A stretch of DNA of 41,492 nt, taken from positions 1 through 41,492 of the forward strand of contig CAUEYX010000027.1 of the NCBI GenBank assembly GCA_959022495.1, read 5' to 3'. Positions 9,222-18,084 of the stretch are shown one piece after another (positions within the stretch are counted from its first letter, which is position 1; the number at the start of each line of letters is the position of its first letter). The translations under genes were made by a program, and so were the position numbers. A model generated the notes under the pieces. The model was not told the origin of the DNA, searched no databases, and worked only from the letters and a program-made list of their open reading frames with translations. This stretch comes from an uncultured Lachnospiraceae bacterium (GTDB lineage: Bacteria; Bacillota; Clostridia; Lachnospirales; Lachnospiraceae).

Positions 9222-10505
9222 ATGGATAGAAAGGTAAAATATTTAATTATTGGAGCGGGAATTTCCGGTCTTACATTTGCGAATTATGCGGATGGAGATT
9301 ATTTAATTATTGAAAAGGAAGACGAGGCAGGCGGCTACTGCAGAACTATAAAGAAAAAAGACTATGTATGGGACTACGCAGGACATTTCTTTCACTTCAG
9401 TACAGAGGAGTTTAAAAGGAAATTCCTTGACAGTGTGAGCCGGGATGATATTAAGTATAAAGATAAGAATACAAAAATTATTTATAAAGATGCACTGGTG
9501 GACTATCCGTTCCAGACAAATATTCATCAGTTGGAAAAACAGGAATTTATCGACTGCCTTTACGATCTGTTTCACAGAGAGGAGAAGGAAGATTACGATA
9601 GCTTTCTGGATATGCTTTATGGAAAATTCGGAAAATCTATTGTGGAGAAATTCCTCAGGCCATATAATGAGAAGCTTTATGCAGTAGACCTTACCACATT
9701 GGATAAGGATGCCATGGGGCGTTTTTTCCCATACGCGGATATCCCTGCGATTATTGACAATATGAAGGCAAATAAGGACAGCACATCTTATAATAATAGT
9801 TTCCTTTATCCGAAGGAAGGGGCCGGTTCCTTTATCCAGATCCTTTATGATGCACTTGACAGTTCAAAAGTATTGATGAACCATAAGGTTGTAAAGATTG
9901 ATAATGAAAATAAGACTGCGGAACTTGATGATGGAAGCAGAATTACGTATGAGTACCTGATCAATACTTCTCCGTTGAATCATTTCCTTGATTATTTTGA
10001 TGGGGAAGAATTCAAAAGTTTACAGGAGGCTTTGTCTTACAATAAGGTGCTTGTATTTAATCTTGGATTTAATAAAAAATCGAAATATACAGAAGAACAT
10101 TGGATGTATATTCCGGATAAAAAGGTGAACTTCTATCGGATAGGCTTTTATGACAATATTTTAGACGCAGATAAGCTGAGTATGTATATTGAGATTGGAT
10201 ATGGGAAGAATGATGTGATAACAGAAGCAGATGTAGAAGAACAGTTAAAACTGACCCTGGACAATCTCCGTAAGCTGGGAATTATTGATGATGAGACAAA
10301 GCTGGAAGAGCACTCAACGATTATTATGGACCCGGCATATGTGCATATCAATACGGAAACAGAGAAGAGAATACAGGAGTTTAAAGAGCGGGAAGCAGGG
10401 AATGATATCTATACAATTGGACGATATGGTGCCTGGACCTATTGTTCCATGGAAGATTGTATGATTGCGGCTAAGAAGCTGGCAGAAAAATTAAAAGTAG
10501 ACTAA
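9222..10505 (+). CDS. FAD-dependent oxidoreductase, UDP-galactopyranose mutase / HemY-like
   Basis: 427 residues with an N-terminal dinucleotide-binding loop 'YLIIGAGISGLTFAN' and 'EKEDEAGGYCRT', then 'DYAGHFFHFSTEEF' and 'VDYPFQTNIHQL', which recall UDP-galactopyranose mutase and protoporphyrinogen-oxidase-like flavoproteins. Near the C-terminus 'DIYTIGRYGAWTYCSMEDC' forms the second FAD-contact region. In a glycan locus this class most often supplies an unusual sugar nucleotide such as UDP-galactofuranose, or another ring-contracted or oxidised sugar. A true heme-pathway role is unlikely here. The protein is longer than typical bacterial Glf (about 370-390 residues), so the exact reaction is uncertain. 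A good AAGGAG site precedes ATG 9222. Confidence 0.75.
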   Translation: MDRKVKYLIIGAGISGLTFANYADGDYLIIEKEDEAGGYCRTIKKKDYVWDYAGHFFHFSTEEFKRKFLDSVSRDDIKYKDKNTKIIYKDALVDYPFQTNIHQLEKQEFIDCLYDLFHREEKEDYDSFLDMLYGKFGKSIVEKFLRPYNEKLYAVDLTTLDKDAMGRFFPYADIPAIIDNMKANKDSTSYNNSFLYPKEGAGSFIQILYDALDSSKVLMNHKVVKIDNENKTAELDDGSRITYEYLINTSPLNHFLDYFDGEEFKSLQEALSYNKVLVFNLGFNKKSKYTEEHWMYIPDKKVNFYRIGFYDNILDADKLSMYIEIGYGKNDVITEADVEEQLKLTLDNLRKLGIIDDETKLEEHSTIIMDPAYVHINTETEKRIQEFKEREAGNDIYTIGRYGAWTYCSMEDCMIAAKKLAEKLKVD

Positions 10506-10582
10506 AAGGAAACATTGATTGAAAGGAAAAACTGAACAATCCGTAAACAAGGGAAAAGCGTTTCAGCAGGTGCCCGGGCGCG

Positions 10583-11734
10583 ATGAAGAGAAGAGAATAT
10601 CCAAAAAATAAGAAAAGCAGGAATTATGTAATAAAGGATTTGATCCGCCGCTCTATAATTTCGGCAGTCTTTTTTGTGGTTGTTGTACTTATTGTCGGGG
10701 CAGAATGGAAGCATTCAGTTAATGATTTCGAGAGCAGTAAGAAAGAAAGCATCCGTGTGGAAGAGCAGCAGTCAGATACCCAAAAGGGAAAAAACAGTAA
10801 CCAGCCGCTTCAGAATAAAAAAAGTTCGGCTGTGATTACTTTAAAAGATACTGAGCCTATAGAGATCAAGCTGGGTGAGCCGTTTATAGATCCTGGATAT
10901 ACCGCGGAAGATAAAGATGGAACAGATCTTACTTCACAGGTTAAAGCGGATACCAGCGGATTGAGCCGCGCGGGGGATCAGCAGGTTGTATACACAGTTA
11001 TGGGAAATAATCAAGTAGAAGCAGAAACCGTTCGTCAGGTAAAGGTTCTGCCCAATACAGAATATGCCTCATCAGGTCTTCCCATCTGTATGTATCATTA
11101 TGTATATGACCCGGCTGCGCCGCCTGAAAATATTGATAATAATTTTATCTCAACAACTGCTCTTGCAGAGGAGATGAAGTATCTCCATGAGAATGGATAT
11201 TACTTTCCTTCATGGCAGGAAGTAAGAGACTATATAGATGGAAAGCTTCTGCTTCCTGAGAAAAGTATTGTACTTACATTCGATGATGGTCCGAACTATA
11301 TGTATCTTGGGATACCGATTCTTGAACGGTATCAGATTCCGGCCACCTCATTTGTAATTGCGGGATACTGGAACAGCCGGGAAATGCTATATGGATATGC
11401 CAGCAATTATCTGACATTTGAATCACATTCCTATAAGATGCACCAGGGCGGTGGAAGTATTGGGCATGGAGGAATTTATACAGCTATGTCGAGGGAAGAG
11501 GTACTGGCTGATCTTCAGAAATCTTTTGAAATCTGTGGGAATCAAGAAGCATTTGCATATCCTTTTGGGGATTATAAAGAGGAAGGGTGTGCTGTGCTGG
11601 AAGAGGCTGGACTGCTTTGTGCAGTGACAACAGAAAATTCAAAAGCTTATCCAGGGGATAATCCATATCTGCTTCCAAGGGTGAGAATGCTGGGCACTCA
11701 GACGTTGGATCAGTTTATTTCAGAAATTCAGTGA
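10583..11734 (+). CDS. Membrane-anchored polysaccharide deacetylase with Ig-like domain
   Basis: 383 residues. A basic N-terminus is followed by one membrane segment (about 20-40), a charged linker, a DUF5011-like bacterial Ig fold (about 85-155, 'IDPGYTAEDKDGTDLT') and a NodB-type deacetylase domain. The catalytic 'TFDDGP' has Asp234 and Asp235, and the metal histidines are in 'HSYKMH' (His282, His287); 'AYPFGDY' matches motif 3. It probably removes acetyl groups from GlcNAc or ManNAc residues in the wall glycan or peptidoglycan outside the cell. ATG 10583 is the first start possible after an in-frame stop, but its ribosome site is weak (AGGTG about 10 bases upstream). A probable terminator follows. 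Confidence 0.88.
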   Translation: MKRREYPKNKKSRNYVIKDLIRRSIISAVFFVVVVLIVGAEWKHSVNDFESSKKESIRVEEQQSDTQKGKNSNQPLQNKKSSAVITLKDTEPIEIKLGEPFIDPGYTAEDKDGTDLTSQVKADTSGLSRAGDQQVVYTVMGNNQVEAETVRQVKVLPNTEYASSGLPICMYHYVYDPAAPPENIDNNFISTTALAEEMKYLHENGYYFPSWQEVRDYIDGKLLLPEKSIVLTFDDGPNYMYLGIPILERYQIPATSFVIAGYWNSREMLYGYASNYLTFESHSYKMHQGGGSIGHGGIYTAMSREEVLADLQKSFEICGNQEAFAYPFGDYKEEGCAVLEEAGLLCAVTTENSKAYPGDNPYLLPRVRMLGTQTLDQFISEIQ

Positions 11735-11764
11735 TTTTGAACAGTATTAATTTGCTGTTGTTTT

Positions 11765-11800
11765 GGCGTGGATATGAAATCATATCTGCGCCTTATTTCT
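11765..11800 (+). terminator. Probable intrinsic terminator after the first glycan operon
   Basis: GGCG (11765-11768) pairs with CGCC (11789-11792) and GATATG (11771-11776) with CATATC (11781-11786), around a 2x2 internal mismatch and an AAAT loop. It is followed by TTATTTCTT. The T tract is interrupted, so termination may be partial. Confidence 0.55.
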
Positions 11801-11851
11801 TAAAATTGTAAAAAAATTGTAACATTTTTAATATATTACACGTCTGAAACC

Positions 11852-11880
11852 TTGAAAAAAGAGACGATATATAATATAAT
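11852..11880 (+). promoter_or_regulatory. SigA-type promoter for the sugar phosphotransferase operon
   Basis: TTGAAA (11852-11857), a 17-base spacer and TATAAT (11875-11880). Transcription would start near 11887, leaving a leader of about 40 bases. It lies in a very AT-rich stretch, so the exact -10 is uncertain; a second TATAAT at 11870 has a spacer too short for this -35. Confidence 0.65.
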
Positions 11881-11925
11881 TTAGCAGATATAGTATATTT
11901 TAGAAGAAAAAGGAGCATGGTATCA

Positions 11926-13275
11926 ATGAGTTCTGGCGGATTAGAACAGTATAAACGACTGATACGCTTCGCGTTTAATATATTACTTCTAGGGTGCCTG
12001 ATGTTTTTTTTCATCCGTATATGGGATGTAAATTATAATGATCGAATTGTTTTCCCCTTTTATTATAAAGGTTTCTGGTTGATGGGGGCTTTTTATGCCC
12101 TTTTCTTTGTGGGCTTTTCTTATATCCTTGGCGGCATGAAGATTGGGTATCTGAAGAGCAGCAGTCTTATGCTTTCTCAGACCCTTGCACTGCTTGCGGC
12201 AAACATATCTATTTATCTTGAGACAGTTCTCCTGTCTGCAAGATTTGTGAACGTGATTCCAATAGTCGAACTGACGGCGATTGACATTGTTGTGGTTTTT
12301 ATATGGACTTTCTGTGTGAATCAAATTTTCAAAAGACTTTTTCCGGCAAGGAATATCCTACTTTTGTATGAAGAGTATGATCCGTCTCCACTTCTGAGGA
12401 AAGTTAATTCGCGGAAGGACCGGTATCTTATCAAAAAGTCCATGAATGTAGAAGAGGGCTGGGAGACTGTCACAGAGGAAATGCATCATTATGATGCAGT
12501 GTTTCTATGTGATATTCATTCGCCTCTCCGCAACCGCCTGGTGAAATATTGTTACGCAAACGGAATCCGATCATACATTACGCCGAAAATTTCGGATATT
12601 ATTATCCGGAGTTCCGAGAATATCCACATGTTTGATACTCCGCTCCTTTTGTCACGAAACAGTGGGCTGAGTTTTGAGCAGAAATTCATGAAACGGTTTA
12701 TGGATATCGTTATTTCTCTGATAATGCTGGTTATCACCTCCCCCTTAATGCTTATTACAGCTGTAGCGATTAAATTATATGACGGGGGACCAGTTTTTTT
12801 CCGGCAGAAAAGATGCACCATAGATGGAAATGAGTTCCTTATACACAAATTCAGGAGCATGATTGTAGATGCAGAGAAGGAAGGTCAGGTCATACCGGCA
12901 ACTTCTGATGATGACAGGATTACCCCGGTAGGTAAAGTGATAAGGAAAACCCGCCTGGATGAGCTCCCGCAGTTTATAGATATCCTGAAGGGAGATATGA
13001 GTGTGGTGGGGCCCAGGCCTGAGCGTGTGGAGCATGTGGAACAGTATACACAGGAGATCCCGGAATTTTCTTACAGACTTAAAGTAAAAGGCGGACTTAC
13101 AGGATATGCGCAGATTTACGGAAAATATAATACTACTGCCTATGATAAGCTTAAGCTTGATTTGATGTATATTCAGAATTATTCATTTTTGCTTGATTTA
13201 AAACTTATAATTATGACTATAAAAATTATTTTTGTGAAAGAAAGTACAGAAGGATTTGAGGACACAAAAGAATGA
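11926..13275 (+). CDS. Polyprenyl glycosylphosphotransferase (WbaP/CpsE-like sugar transferase)
   Basis: A 449-residue integral membrane enzyme. The N-terminal half has four hydrophobic segments and a soluble loop; the C-terminal half is the bacterial sugar transferase domain (PF02397): 'KRFMDIVISLIMLVITSPLM' re-entrant helix, 'GGPVFFRQKRCT', 'FLIHKFRSM', 'TRLDELPQFIDILKGDMS' and 'VVGPRPERVEHV'. It should transfer a sugar-1-phosphate from UDP-sugar to undecaprenyl phosphate, the first step of glycan assembly. It thus takes the place of TagO in this locus. Of two in-frame ATGs, 11917 is only one base from the AGGAG site, whereas 11926 is ten bases away and is chosen; the difference is three residues. 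Confidence 0.92.
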   Translation: MSSGGLEQYKRLIRFAFNILLLGCLMFFFIRIWDVNYNDRIVFPFYYKGFWLMGAFYALFFVGFSYILGGMKIGYLKSSSLMLSQTLALLAANISIYLETVLLSARFVNVIPIVELTAIDIVVVFIWTFCVNQIFKRLFPARNILLLYEEYDPSPLLRKVNSRKDRYLIKKSMNVEEGWETVTEEMHHYDAVFLCDIHSPLRNRLVKYCYANGIRSYITPKISDIIIRSSENIHMFDTPLLLSRNSGLSFEQKFMKRFMDIVISLIMLVITSPLMLITAVAIKLYDGGPVFFRQKRCTIDGNEFLIHKFRSMIVDAEKEGQVIPATSDDDRITPVGKVIRKTRLDELPQFIDILKGDMSVVGPRPERVEHVEQYTQEIPEFSYRLKVKGGLTGYAQIYGKYNTTAYDKLKLDLMYIQNYSFLLDLKLIIMTIKIIFVKESTEGFEDTKE

Positions 13276-14003
13276 CAAGATCAATGAAAAACTATTATAG
13301 CAGGATTTATCGCGGCAGTATGAAAGGTCTTGTCAAAGAGCTGACAAGGCGGATCAATTCGGGACAGGGCAGTTTTGTGGTAACGGCAAATCCTGAAATT
13401 TTTATGATGGGAAAGATTCACGCTGAGATGGATGAAGCGCTTCTTGATGAAAATACATTGATTGTTCCGGACGGAATCGGAATTATTAAAGGAGGAGAGG
13501 CTTTCGGGATTAAGTTTAGAGAGCGGATTCCAGGAGTTGAGATATGCGGGGAACTTTTAAAATATGCCAACAAAGAGCATAGGTCCCTCTATTTGTTCGG
13601 GGCTGAACAAAGTGTTTTGGAGGCTCTGGCAGGGAAGATTAAGAGGGAGTATCCGGGAATTATTCTGGCAGGATACACAAACGGATATGTAGAAAATAAA
13701 GAGCGTGTTTTTCAGGAAATTATTAACCGAAAACCGGATATTGTACTTGTAGCGCTTGGGACGCCGGCCCAGGAACTTTTGATCCATCGATTTCACTGTT
13801 CGGACAGGCCGGGGCTTTATATGGGGGTCGGGGGAAGCTTTGATGTGCTGAGCGGTATGAAAAAACGTGCTCCGGCTTTTTTTATCAAATTTAATCTTGA
13901 ATGGCTGTATCGGATCGTGAGGGAACCTAAGCGGCTGAAGCGTTTTTGGAACAGCAATATTAAATTCTTATTTGAGATATGGAAAGAAAAAAATGGACAT
14001 TAG
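13272..14003 (+). CDS. tagA: WecG/TagA/CpsF family (GT26) ManNAc transferase
   Basis: 243 residues, normal for the family. Thr38 in 'VVTANPEIF', Asp67 in 'IVPDGIGII' and Arg85 in 'FRERIPGVEI' match the catalytic or substrate residues described for TagA. Further family motifs are 'YLFGAEQSVLEAL', 'PDIVLVALGTPAQE' and 'YMGVGGSFDVLSG'. TagA adds ManNAc from UDP-ManNAc to GlcNAc-PP-undecaprenol; its C-terminal basic helix ('REPKRLKRF') contacts the membrane. The donor can come from the epimerase at 8048. Its ATG overlaps the previous TGA. The acceptor depends on which sugar the preceding phosphotransferase uses. Confidence 0.92.
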   Translation: MTRSMKNYYSRIYRGSMKGLVKELTRRINSGQGSFVVTANPEIFMMGKIHAEMDEALLDENTLIVPDGIGIIKGGEAFGIKFRERIPGVEICGELLKYANKEHRSLYLFGAEQSVLEALAGKIKREYPGIILAGYTNGYVENKERVFQEIINRKPDIVLVALGTPAQELLIHRFHCSDRPGLYMGVGGSFDVLSGMKKRAPAFFIKFNLEWLYRIVREPKRLKRFWNSNIKFLFEIWKEKNGH

Positions 14004-15240
14004 ATCAAAAATAGAAAAGATCCGGGATATAGGTGCAGCTGGAACGGTTAAGATGGCTGCTGTAAAATGGAAAAAGCTGGAGCGTGGCGAAGGAATGATA
14101 TCTGCCCCTGCAAGGCGGATGATTTTAGAAAAAATTTTAAATAGAAAATATAAACGTATTATTATTTTTGAAAATCATTTTGGCTATCACAATATTATGA
14201 TGCAGAGGCCACAGCATCTTTTGCGGAACTGCGGGGACGATGAGACCTTAATTCTGTACAATTCTTATTATGATATAGATTATGGGAACAGGGGCAGGAT
14301 CACGCGGATTGACCGGTCTGTATATGTATTGGATCTTTATTATTTCAGACGCGGCCTGATGCAGAGGGTAAAGCAGATTCCTAACAGGTATTTGTGTGTG
14401 TATTCCACGGATACAATGCCTGTAAGCAGGATAAATCAGTATCTGGAAGCAGGGTTCCGCGTGATTTATGAATATGTGGACGATATCAATCCCAAACTGA
14501 TCTCCCCCAGAAAGATTAATGAGATTACGGAACGCCACAGGTATCTGCTGGGACACAGCCATGTACTGACAGTGACAACAGCAGATAAATTATATGAGAA
14601 TGCAAAAGGCACTGTGCCAGAAGCACGGCTGACCCTGATTTCAAATGGTGCAGAATGCGGACGTTTTTTACCGGATACGGTCACAGCCGATAAGGAGTAT
14701 CTGGACTGGGTCCGCAAAGACAGGATTAAAGCGGGGTACTACGGAGCGCTTGCATCGTGGATAGATTATGAACTGCTGAAGAGGCTTGCGGATGAGGAAA
14801 AGATGCAGATCATCCTGATTGGAGTGGAGCATGATGATTCGCTCAGGAACAGCGGGCTTTTAGACAGAAAAAATGTAAAATATTTTGGGAAGAAGCCCTA
14901 TGATACCCTGGCGGGGTACGTACATTATTTTGATGTATGCATGATCCCATTTGCTCTTAATGAGATTACAGAGGCAACTTCTCCGGTTAAACTGTTTGAG
15001 TATATGGCAATGGAAAAGCCAGTTGTCTCTACTGCTCTTCCGGAATGCATGAAATATGATACAGTTATGTCCGTGCATTCCCATGAAGAGTTTGTAAATG
15101 CGGTATATGACTGCTGGCACGGAAGCCAGGATCAGAAAAGAAAGGAGCAGCTGAGACAGTGTGCGTGGGAGAATGATTGGTCCGCGAAAGCGCGTGAATT
15201 AAAGAAATGTCTGGCTCAGTGGGAGAAGGATGAAAGATAA
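13993..15240 (+). CDS. GT-B glycosyltransferase, paralogue A
   Basis: 415 residues. Recognisable stretches are 'MMQRPQHLLRNC', 'AGYYGALASWIDYELLKRLA' and 'ITEATSPVKLFEYMAMEKPV', the last being the donor-binding region of GT1/GT4-type enzymes. It is a tandem paralogue of the next gene, sharing the same motif order over the full length. A TTG at 13972 is in frame, but ATG 13993 gives an N-terminus that lines up with that of the paralogue and is preferred; it overlaps the tagA stop by 11 bases. It likely extends the lipid-linked chain after ManNAc is added. Sugar specificity is unknown. Confidence 0.85.
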   Translation: MDIRSKIEKIRDIGAAGTVKMAAVKWKKLERGEGMISAPARRMILEKILNRKYKRIIIFENHFGYHNIMMQRPQHLLRNCGDDETLILYNSYYDIDYGNRGRITRIDRSVYVLDLYYFRRGLMQRVKQIPNRYLCVYSTDTMPVSRINQYLEAGFRVIYEYVDDINPKLISPRKINEITERHRYLLGHSHVLTVTTADKLYENAKGTVPEARLTLISNGAECGRFLPDTVTADKEYLDWVRKDRIKAGYYGALASWIDYELLKRLADEEKMQIILIGVEHDDSLRNSGLLDRKNVKYFGKKPYDTLAGYVHYFDVCMIPFALNEITEATSPVKLFEYMAMEKPVVSTALPECMKYDTVMSVHSHEEFVNAVYDCWHGSQDQKRKEQLRQCAWENDWSAKARELKKCLAQWEKDER

Positions 15241-16516
15241 GATTAGTAAATTAAAAAATCTGATAAAGAAATATGGTCTTAAAGGAACAGCAAAAAAAAC
15301 GCTGGATTACATGTATTCCAACTATCTTGTGCGTCTTTCCGTGAGAGAGTGGGTTCTGCTTCATGTGCACCGAAAAACTTTTGCCGTCGGGATAAAGAAA
15401 GTTCTTGAAAAGAATACTTATGACCGTATTGTGGTGTGGCGGAGTTCTTTCGGATGGGATGTGCCGCTGTACCAGCGGCCGCAGCATATTTTCAGCAATT
15501 TTGCCAGACAGAGAACCTTGGTATTTTATGAAGTGACTCGATTTACAGATGATGTAAAGCGGATGAAAAAGCAGATGGCTAACCTGTATCTTGTAAATTT
15601 TGCTAATACGGCATTTTCTAAGCTTCTTATGCAGGAGATCGAAAAAAAAGATGTGCCCAAGTACGTACAGTTTTATTCTACGGATTGGACAATGCCAAGA
15701 AAGAAGATCGAAGAGTATAAAAAGCAGGGTTATCAAATTATATATGAGTATATAGATGATTTGAATCCTCATCTTGCAGGCACGGATGAACTTCCTGTTA
15801 ATGTCAAAGAAAAATACGAAATGGCAATGAATGATCCAGAAATATTTGTTGTTGTCACCGCTGGGGCCCTGGAGAGGGATGTGCTGAGGAAAAGAGGCGG
15901 TCAGCGACTGATATATTCAAGTAATGGGGTGGATTATCCGCACTTCCACGACGAGGTGGATGAAAACTATGTATTAGATGAGAAGTTTCGCAGCATAGTC
16001 AGTTCAGGAAAGCCGGTTGTCGGGTATTATGGAGCACTTGCAAAATGGTTTGACTATGATCTGCTCAAAGAGATTGATGCGTCAGGCAGGTATCAGGTAG
16101 TGCTGCTGGGAATCAAATATGATGATTCTTATGACTGTTCAGGGCTGGAAAAGTGCAAAAATGTACATTTCTGTGGGTCCAGGGATTACCATGTGCTTCA
16201 AAATTATGCTTCAAAGATCGATATACTTACAATTCCGTTTTTGATTAATGATATTACAAAAGCGACGTCTCCGGTAAAGCTGTTTGAGTATATGGCGCTT
16301 AATAAGCCGATTGTTACGACAGACATGGATGAATGCAGGAAATATGACTCGGTACTGATTGGACACGATCATAAGGAATTTATGGAGCAGCTTGACAAGG
16401 CGGTGAACTTAAAGGATAATCCGGAGTATCTAGAACTTCTAAATAAAGAAGCACTTGAAAATACCTGGGCTGAAAAAGCTAAGAGCATTTTGGACGAACT
16501 GAGAAAGTATGAATAA
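15230..16516 (+). CDS. GT-B glycosyltransferase, paralogue B
   Basis: 428 residues, with 'VPLYQRPQHIFSNFARQ', 'VGYYGALAKWFDYDLLKEID' and 'ITKATSPVKLFEYMALNKPI', directly comparable with the upstream gene. The two presumably add successive sugars, or the same sugar at different positions. A GGGAG site lies just before ATG 15230, inside the end of the preceding gene, and the genes overlap by 11 bases (coupled translation). No terminator is obvious afterwards, and the LCP gene begins 125 bases later with its own probable promoter. Confidence 0.85.
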   Translation: MKDKISKLKNLIKKYGLKGTAKKTLDYMYSNYLVRLSVREWVLLHVHRKTFAVGIKKVLEKNTYDRIVVWRSSFGWDVPLYQRPQHIFSNFARQRTLVFYEVTRFTDDVKRMKKQMANLYLVNFANTAFSKLLMQEIEKKDVPKYVQFYSTDWTMPRKKIEEYKKQGYQIIYEYIDDLNPHLAGTDELPVNVKEKYEMAMNDPEIFVVVTAGALERDVLRKRGGQRLIYSSNGVDYPHFHDEVDENYVLDEKFRSIVSSGKPVVGYYGALAKWFDYDLLKEIDASGRYQVVLLGIKYDDSYDCSGLEKCKNVHFCGSRDYHVLQNYASKIDILTIPFLINDITKATSPVKLFEYMALNKPIVTTDMDECRKYDSVLIGHDHKEFMEQLDKAVNLKDNPEYLELLNKEALENTWAEKAKSILDELRKYE

Positions 16517-16574
16517 CCGACAGCAGAGGATGTAATTCAAATTGTTCTGGCCGCTTCAAATTCAGAAAATATTC

Positions 16575-16603
16575 TTGAAACCTGTAATACTTTGTTGTAC
16601 TAT
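16575..16603 (+). promoter_or_regulatory. Probable SigA-type promoter for the LCP gene
   Basis: TTGAAA (16575-16580), a 17-base spacer and TACTAT (16598-16603); start of transcription would be near 16610. An alternative TATAAA at 16614 lacks a convincing -35. Confidence 0.5.
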
Positions 16604-16641
16604 GAAAAAAGTGTATAAAAACTTTAATATAGGTGATAAAA

Positions 16642-18051
16642 ATGTCAAAAAACATAAGACGCCGGGGGCGGAGGCGCGCGCGCGCGAAAAAAGGGAACTG
16701 GTTTACACGGATGAAGATGTGGCAGAGAGTGCTGCTTGTCGGGGTATGTGTCCTTATCTGCGTAGTTTTCTGCGCAGCAGTGTATGTCTATGCAAAGTGG
16801 AATAAGATCGATAAACAGGATATAAAAGCAGATGATATCATCATAAATGAAGAAGTAAAAAAGAATAAAAAAGTAGATCTTGGGGAAGGATATACAAACG
16901 TTGCCCTTTTCGGGGTTGACTCGCGGGACGGTAATCTGGGAGAAGGAAACCGTACTGATTGTATTATTGTCGCGAGTTTAAATAATAAAACGAAAGAGAT
17001 CAAAATGGTTTCAGTATATCGCGATACTCTGCTTGATTTGTCGGAGGGGACCTATCAGAAGTGCAATGGAGCATATAGTTATGGAGGACCTGTTCTTGCA
17101 ATCAACATGCTGAATATGAATCTGGATCTTGATATAGAAGATTATGTTACGGTTGATTTTGGCGCAATTGCTGATGCAATTGACCTGCTGGGCGGAGTGG
17201 AAATTGAGGTTACAGAGGAAGAACTGCCATATATTAATCAGTATATTCCCGAAACAGCGGATTCAGCAGGTAAATCAGCAAAATACCTGACAAATGCCGG
17301 AGTCCAGATCCTTGACGGCACACAGGCGACCACCTACGCCCGAATCCGTTCCACAGCAGGCGGTGACTTTACCCGTACGGAACGCCAGCGTCTTGTGATT
17401 GAGAAGATGTTCGAAAAAGCGAAGACCGCTGACCTGGGGACATTGAACGAGATTATTGACAAGGTATTCCCGCAGGTATCCACTAGTTTTACTCTCCAGG
17501 AGATCCTGAAGTATGCGACAGCGTACAACGAGTACAAGCTTGTTGGAAACATGGGATTCCCGGAGGATAAGTATACGGATCTTGTCTCTGGTCTCGGAAG
17601 TATTGTCATACCGGATGATCTTGTATCCAATGTATCGAAACTCCACGAATTCTTGTTTGGCAGGTCAGGATATACACCGTCATCTACTGTACAGACTATC
17701 AGTGGAAATATTGCTTATACAGTAAGTTCAGCCCAGTCATCCTCTTATGACACATACGATGATGGCAGTGATAATTATTACGATAACAACAGTTATTATG
17801 ATGGTGGTTCAGGAGATTATAACGGTGGGGAAAGCTATGTTCCAGAGGAACCATCAGGCGGAGCGGGCGCTGGAGGAACAACAGATCCCGGCACCGGAGG
17901 CGGCACAGGTACAACTGACCCCGGAACCGGAGGAATAACAGATCCCGGCACCGGAGGGGCGACAGACCCGGGAGGCGGTACAGGCACAACTGACCCCGGA
18001 ACCGGAGGAACGACGGACCCGGGAACCGGTGCTGAAGGCACAGGGCAGTAA
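16642..18051 (+). CDS. LytR-CpsA-Psr (LCP) wall polymer ligase with Thr-Asp-Pro-Gly repeat tail
   Basis: 469 residues: a strongly basic N-terminus (residues 1-25), one membrane helix (about 28-50), then the extracellular LCP domain (about 85-280) with 'VALFGVDSRDG', 'RTDCIIVASLN', 'MVSVYRDTLL' and 'ARIRSTAGGDFTRTERQR', the Arg/Asp residues that bind pyrophosphate lipid and metal. LCP enzymes move finished glycans from undecaprenyl pyrophosphate to peptidoglycan. The last 60 residues are a TDPGTGG-type low-complexity tail, probably a wall-spanning spacer. A GTG at 16633 is in frame but is part of the AGGTG ribosome site for ATG 16642. It follows the glycosyltransferases and probably completes their pathway. 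Confidence 0.92.
   Translation: MSKNIRRRGRRRARAKKGNWFTRMKMWQRVLLVGVCVLICVVFCAAVYVYAKWNKIDKQDIKADDIIINEEVKKNKKVDLGEGYTNVALFGVDSRDGNLGEGNRTDCIIVASLNNKTKEIKMVSVYRDTLLDLSEGTYQKCNGAYSYGGPVLAINMLNMNLDLDIEDYVTVDFGAIADAIDLLGGVEIEVTEEELPYINQYIPETADSAGKSAKYLTNAGVQILDGTQATTYARIRSTAGGDFTRTERQRLVIEKMFEKAKTADLGTLNEIIDKVFPQVSTSFTLQEILKYATAYNEYKLVGNMGFPEDKYTDLVSGLGSIVIPDDLVSNVSKLHEFLFGRSGYTPSSTVQTISGNIAYTVSSAQSSSYDTYDDGSDNYYDNNSYYDGGSGDYNGGESYVPEEPSGGAGAGGTTDPGTGGGTGTTDPGTGGITDPGTGGATDPGGGTGTTDPGTGGTTDPGTGAEGTGQ
17872..18030 (+). repeat. In-frame repeats coding TDPGTGG units
   Basis: Seven degenerate units of the type T/I/A-T-D-P-G-T-G-G, some extended by GGTGT, at the end of the LCP gene. A 24-base segment (17911-17934) recurs identically at 17986-18009, 75 bases later, so a 25-codon block has been duplicated. 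Unit number is likely to vary between strains by slippage. Confidence 0.85.
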
Positions 18052-18055
18052 TAAC

Positions 18056-18084
18056 TGGACATTTTTACGCAGAAAGTGTATGAT
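18056..18084 (+). promoter_or_regulatory. SigA-type promoter for the cohesin-domain gene
   Basis: TGGACA (18056-18061), a 17-base spacer and TATGAT (18079-18084), just after the LCP stop. Transcription would begin near 18091, giving a leader of about 70 bases. Confidence 0.6.
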
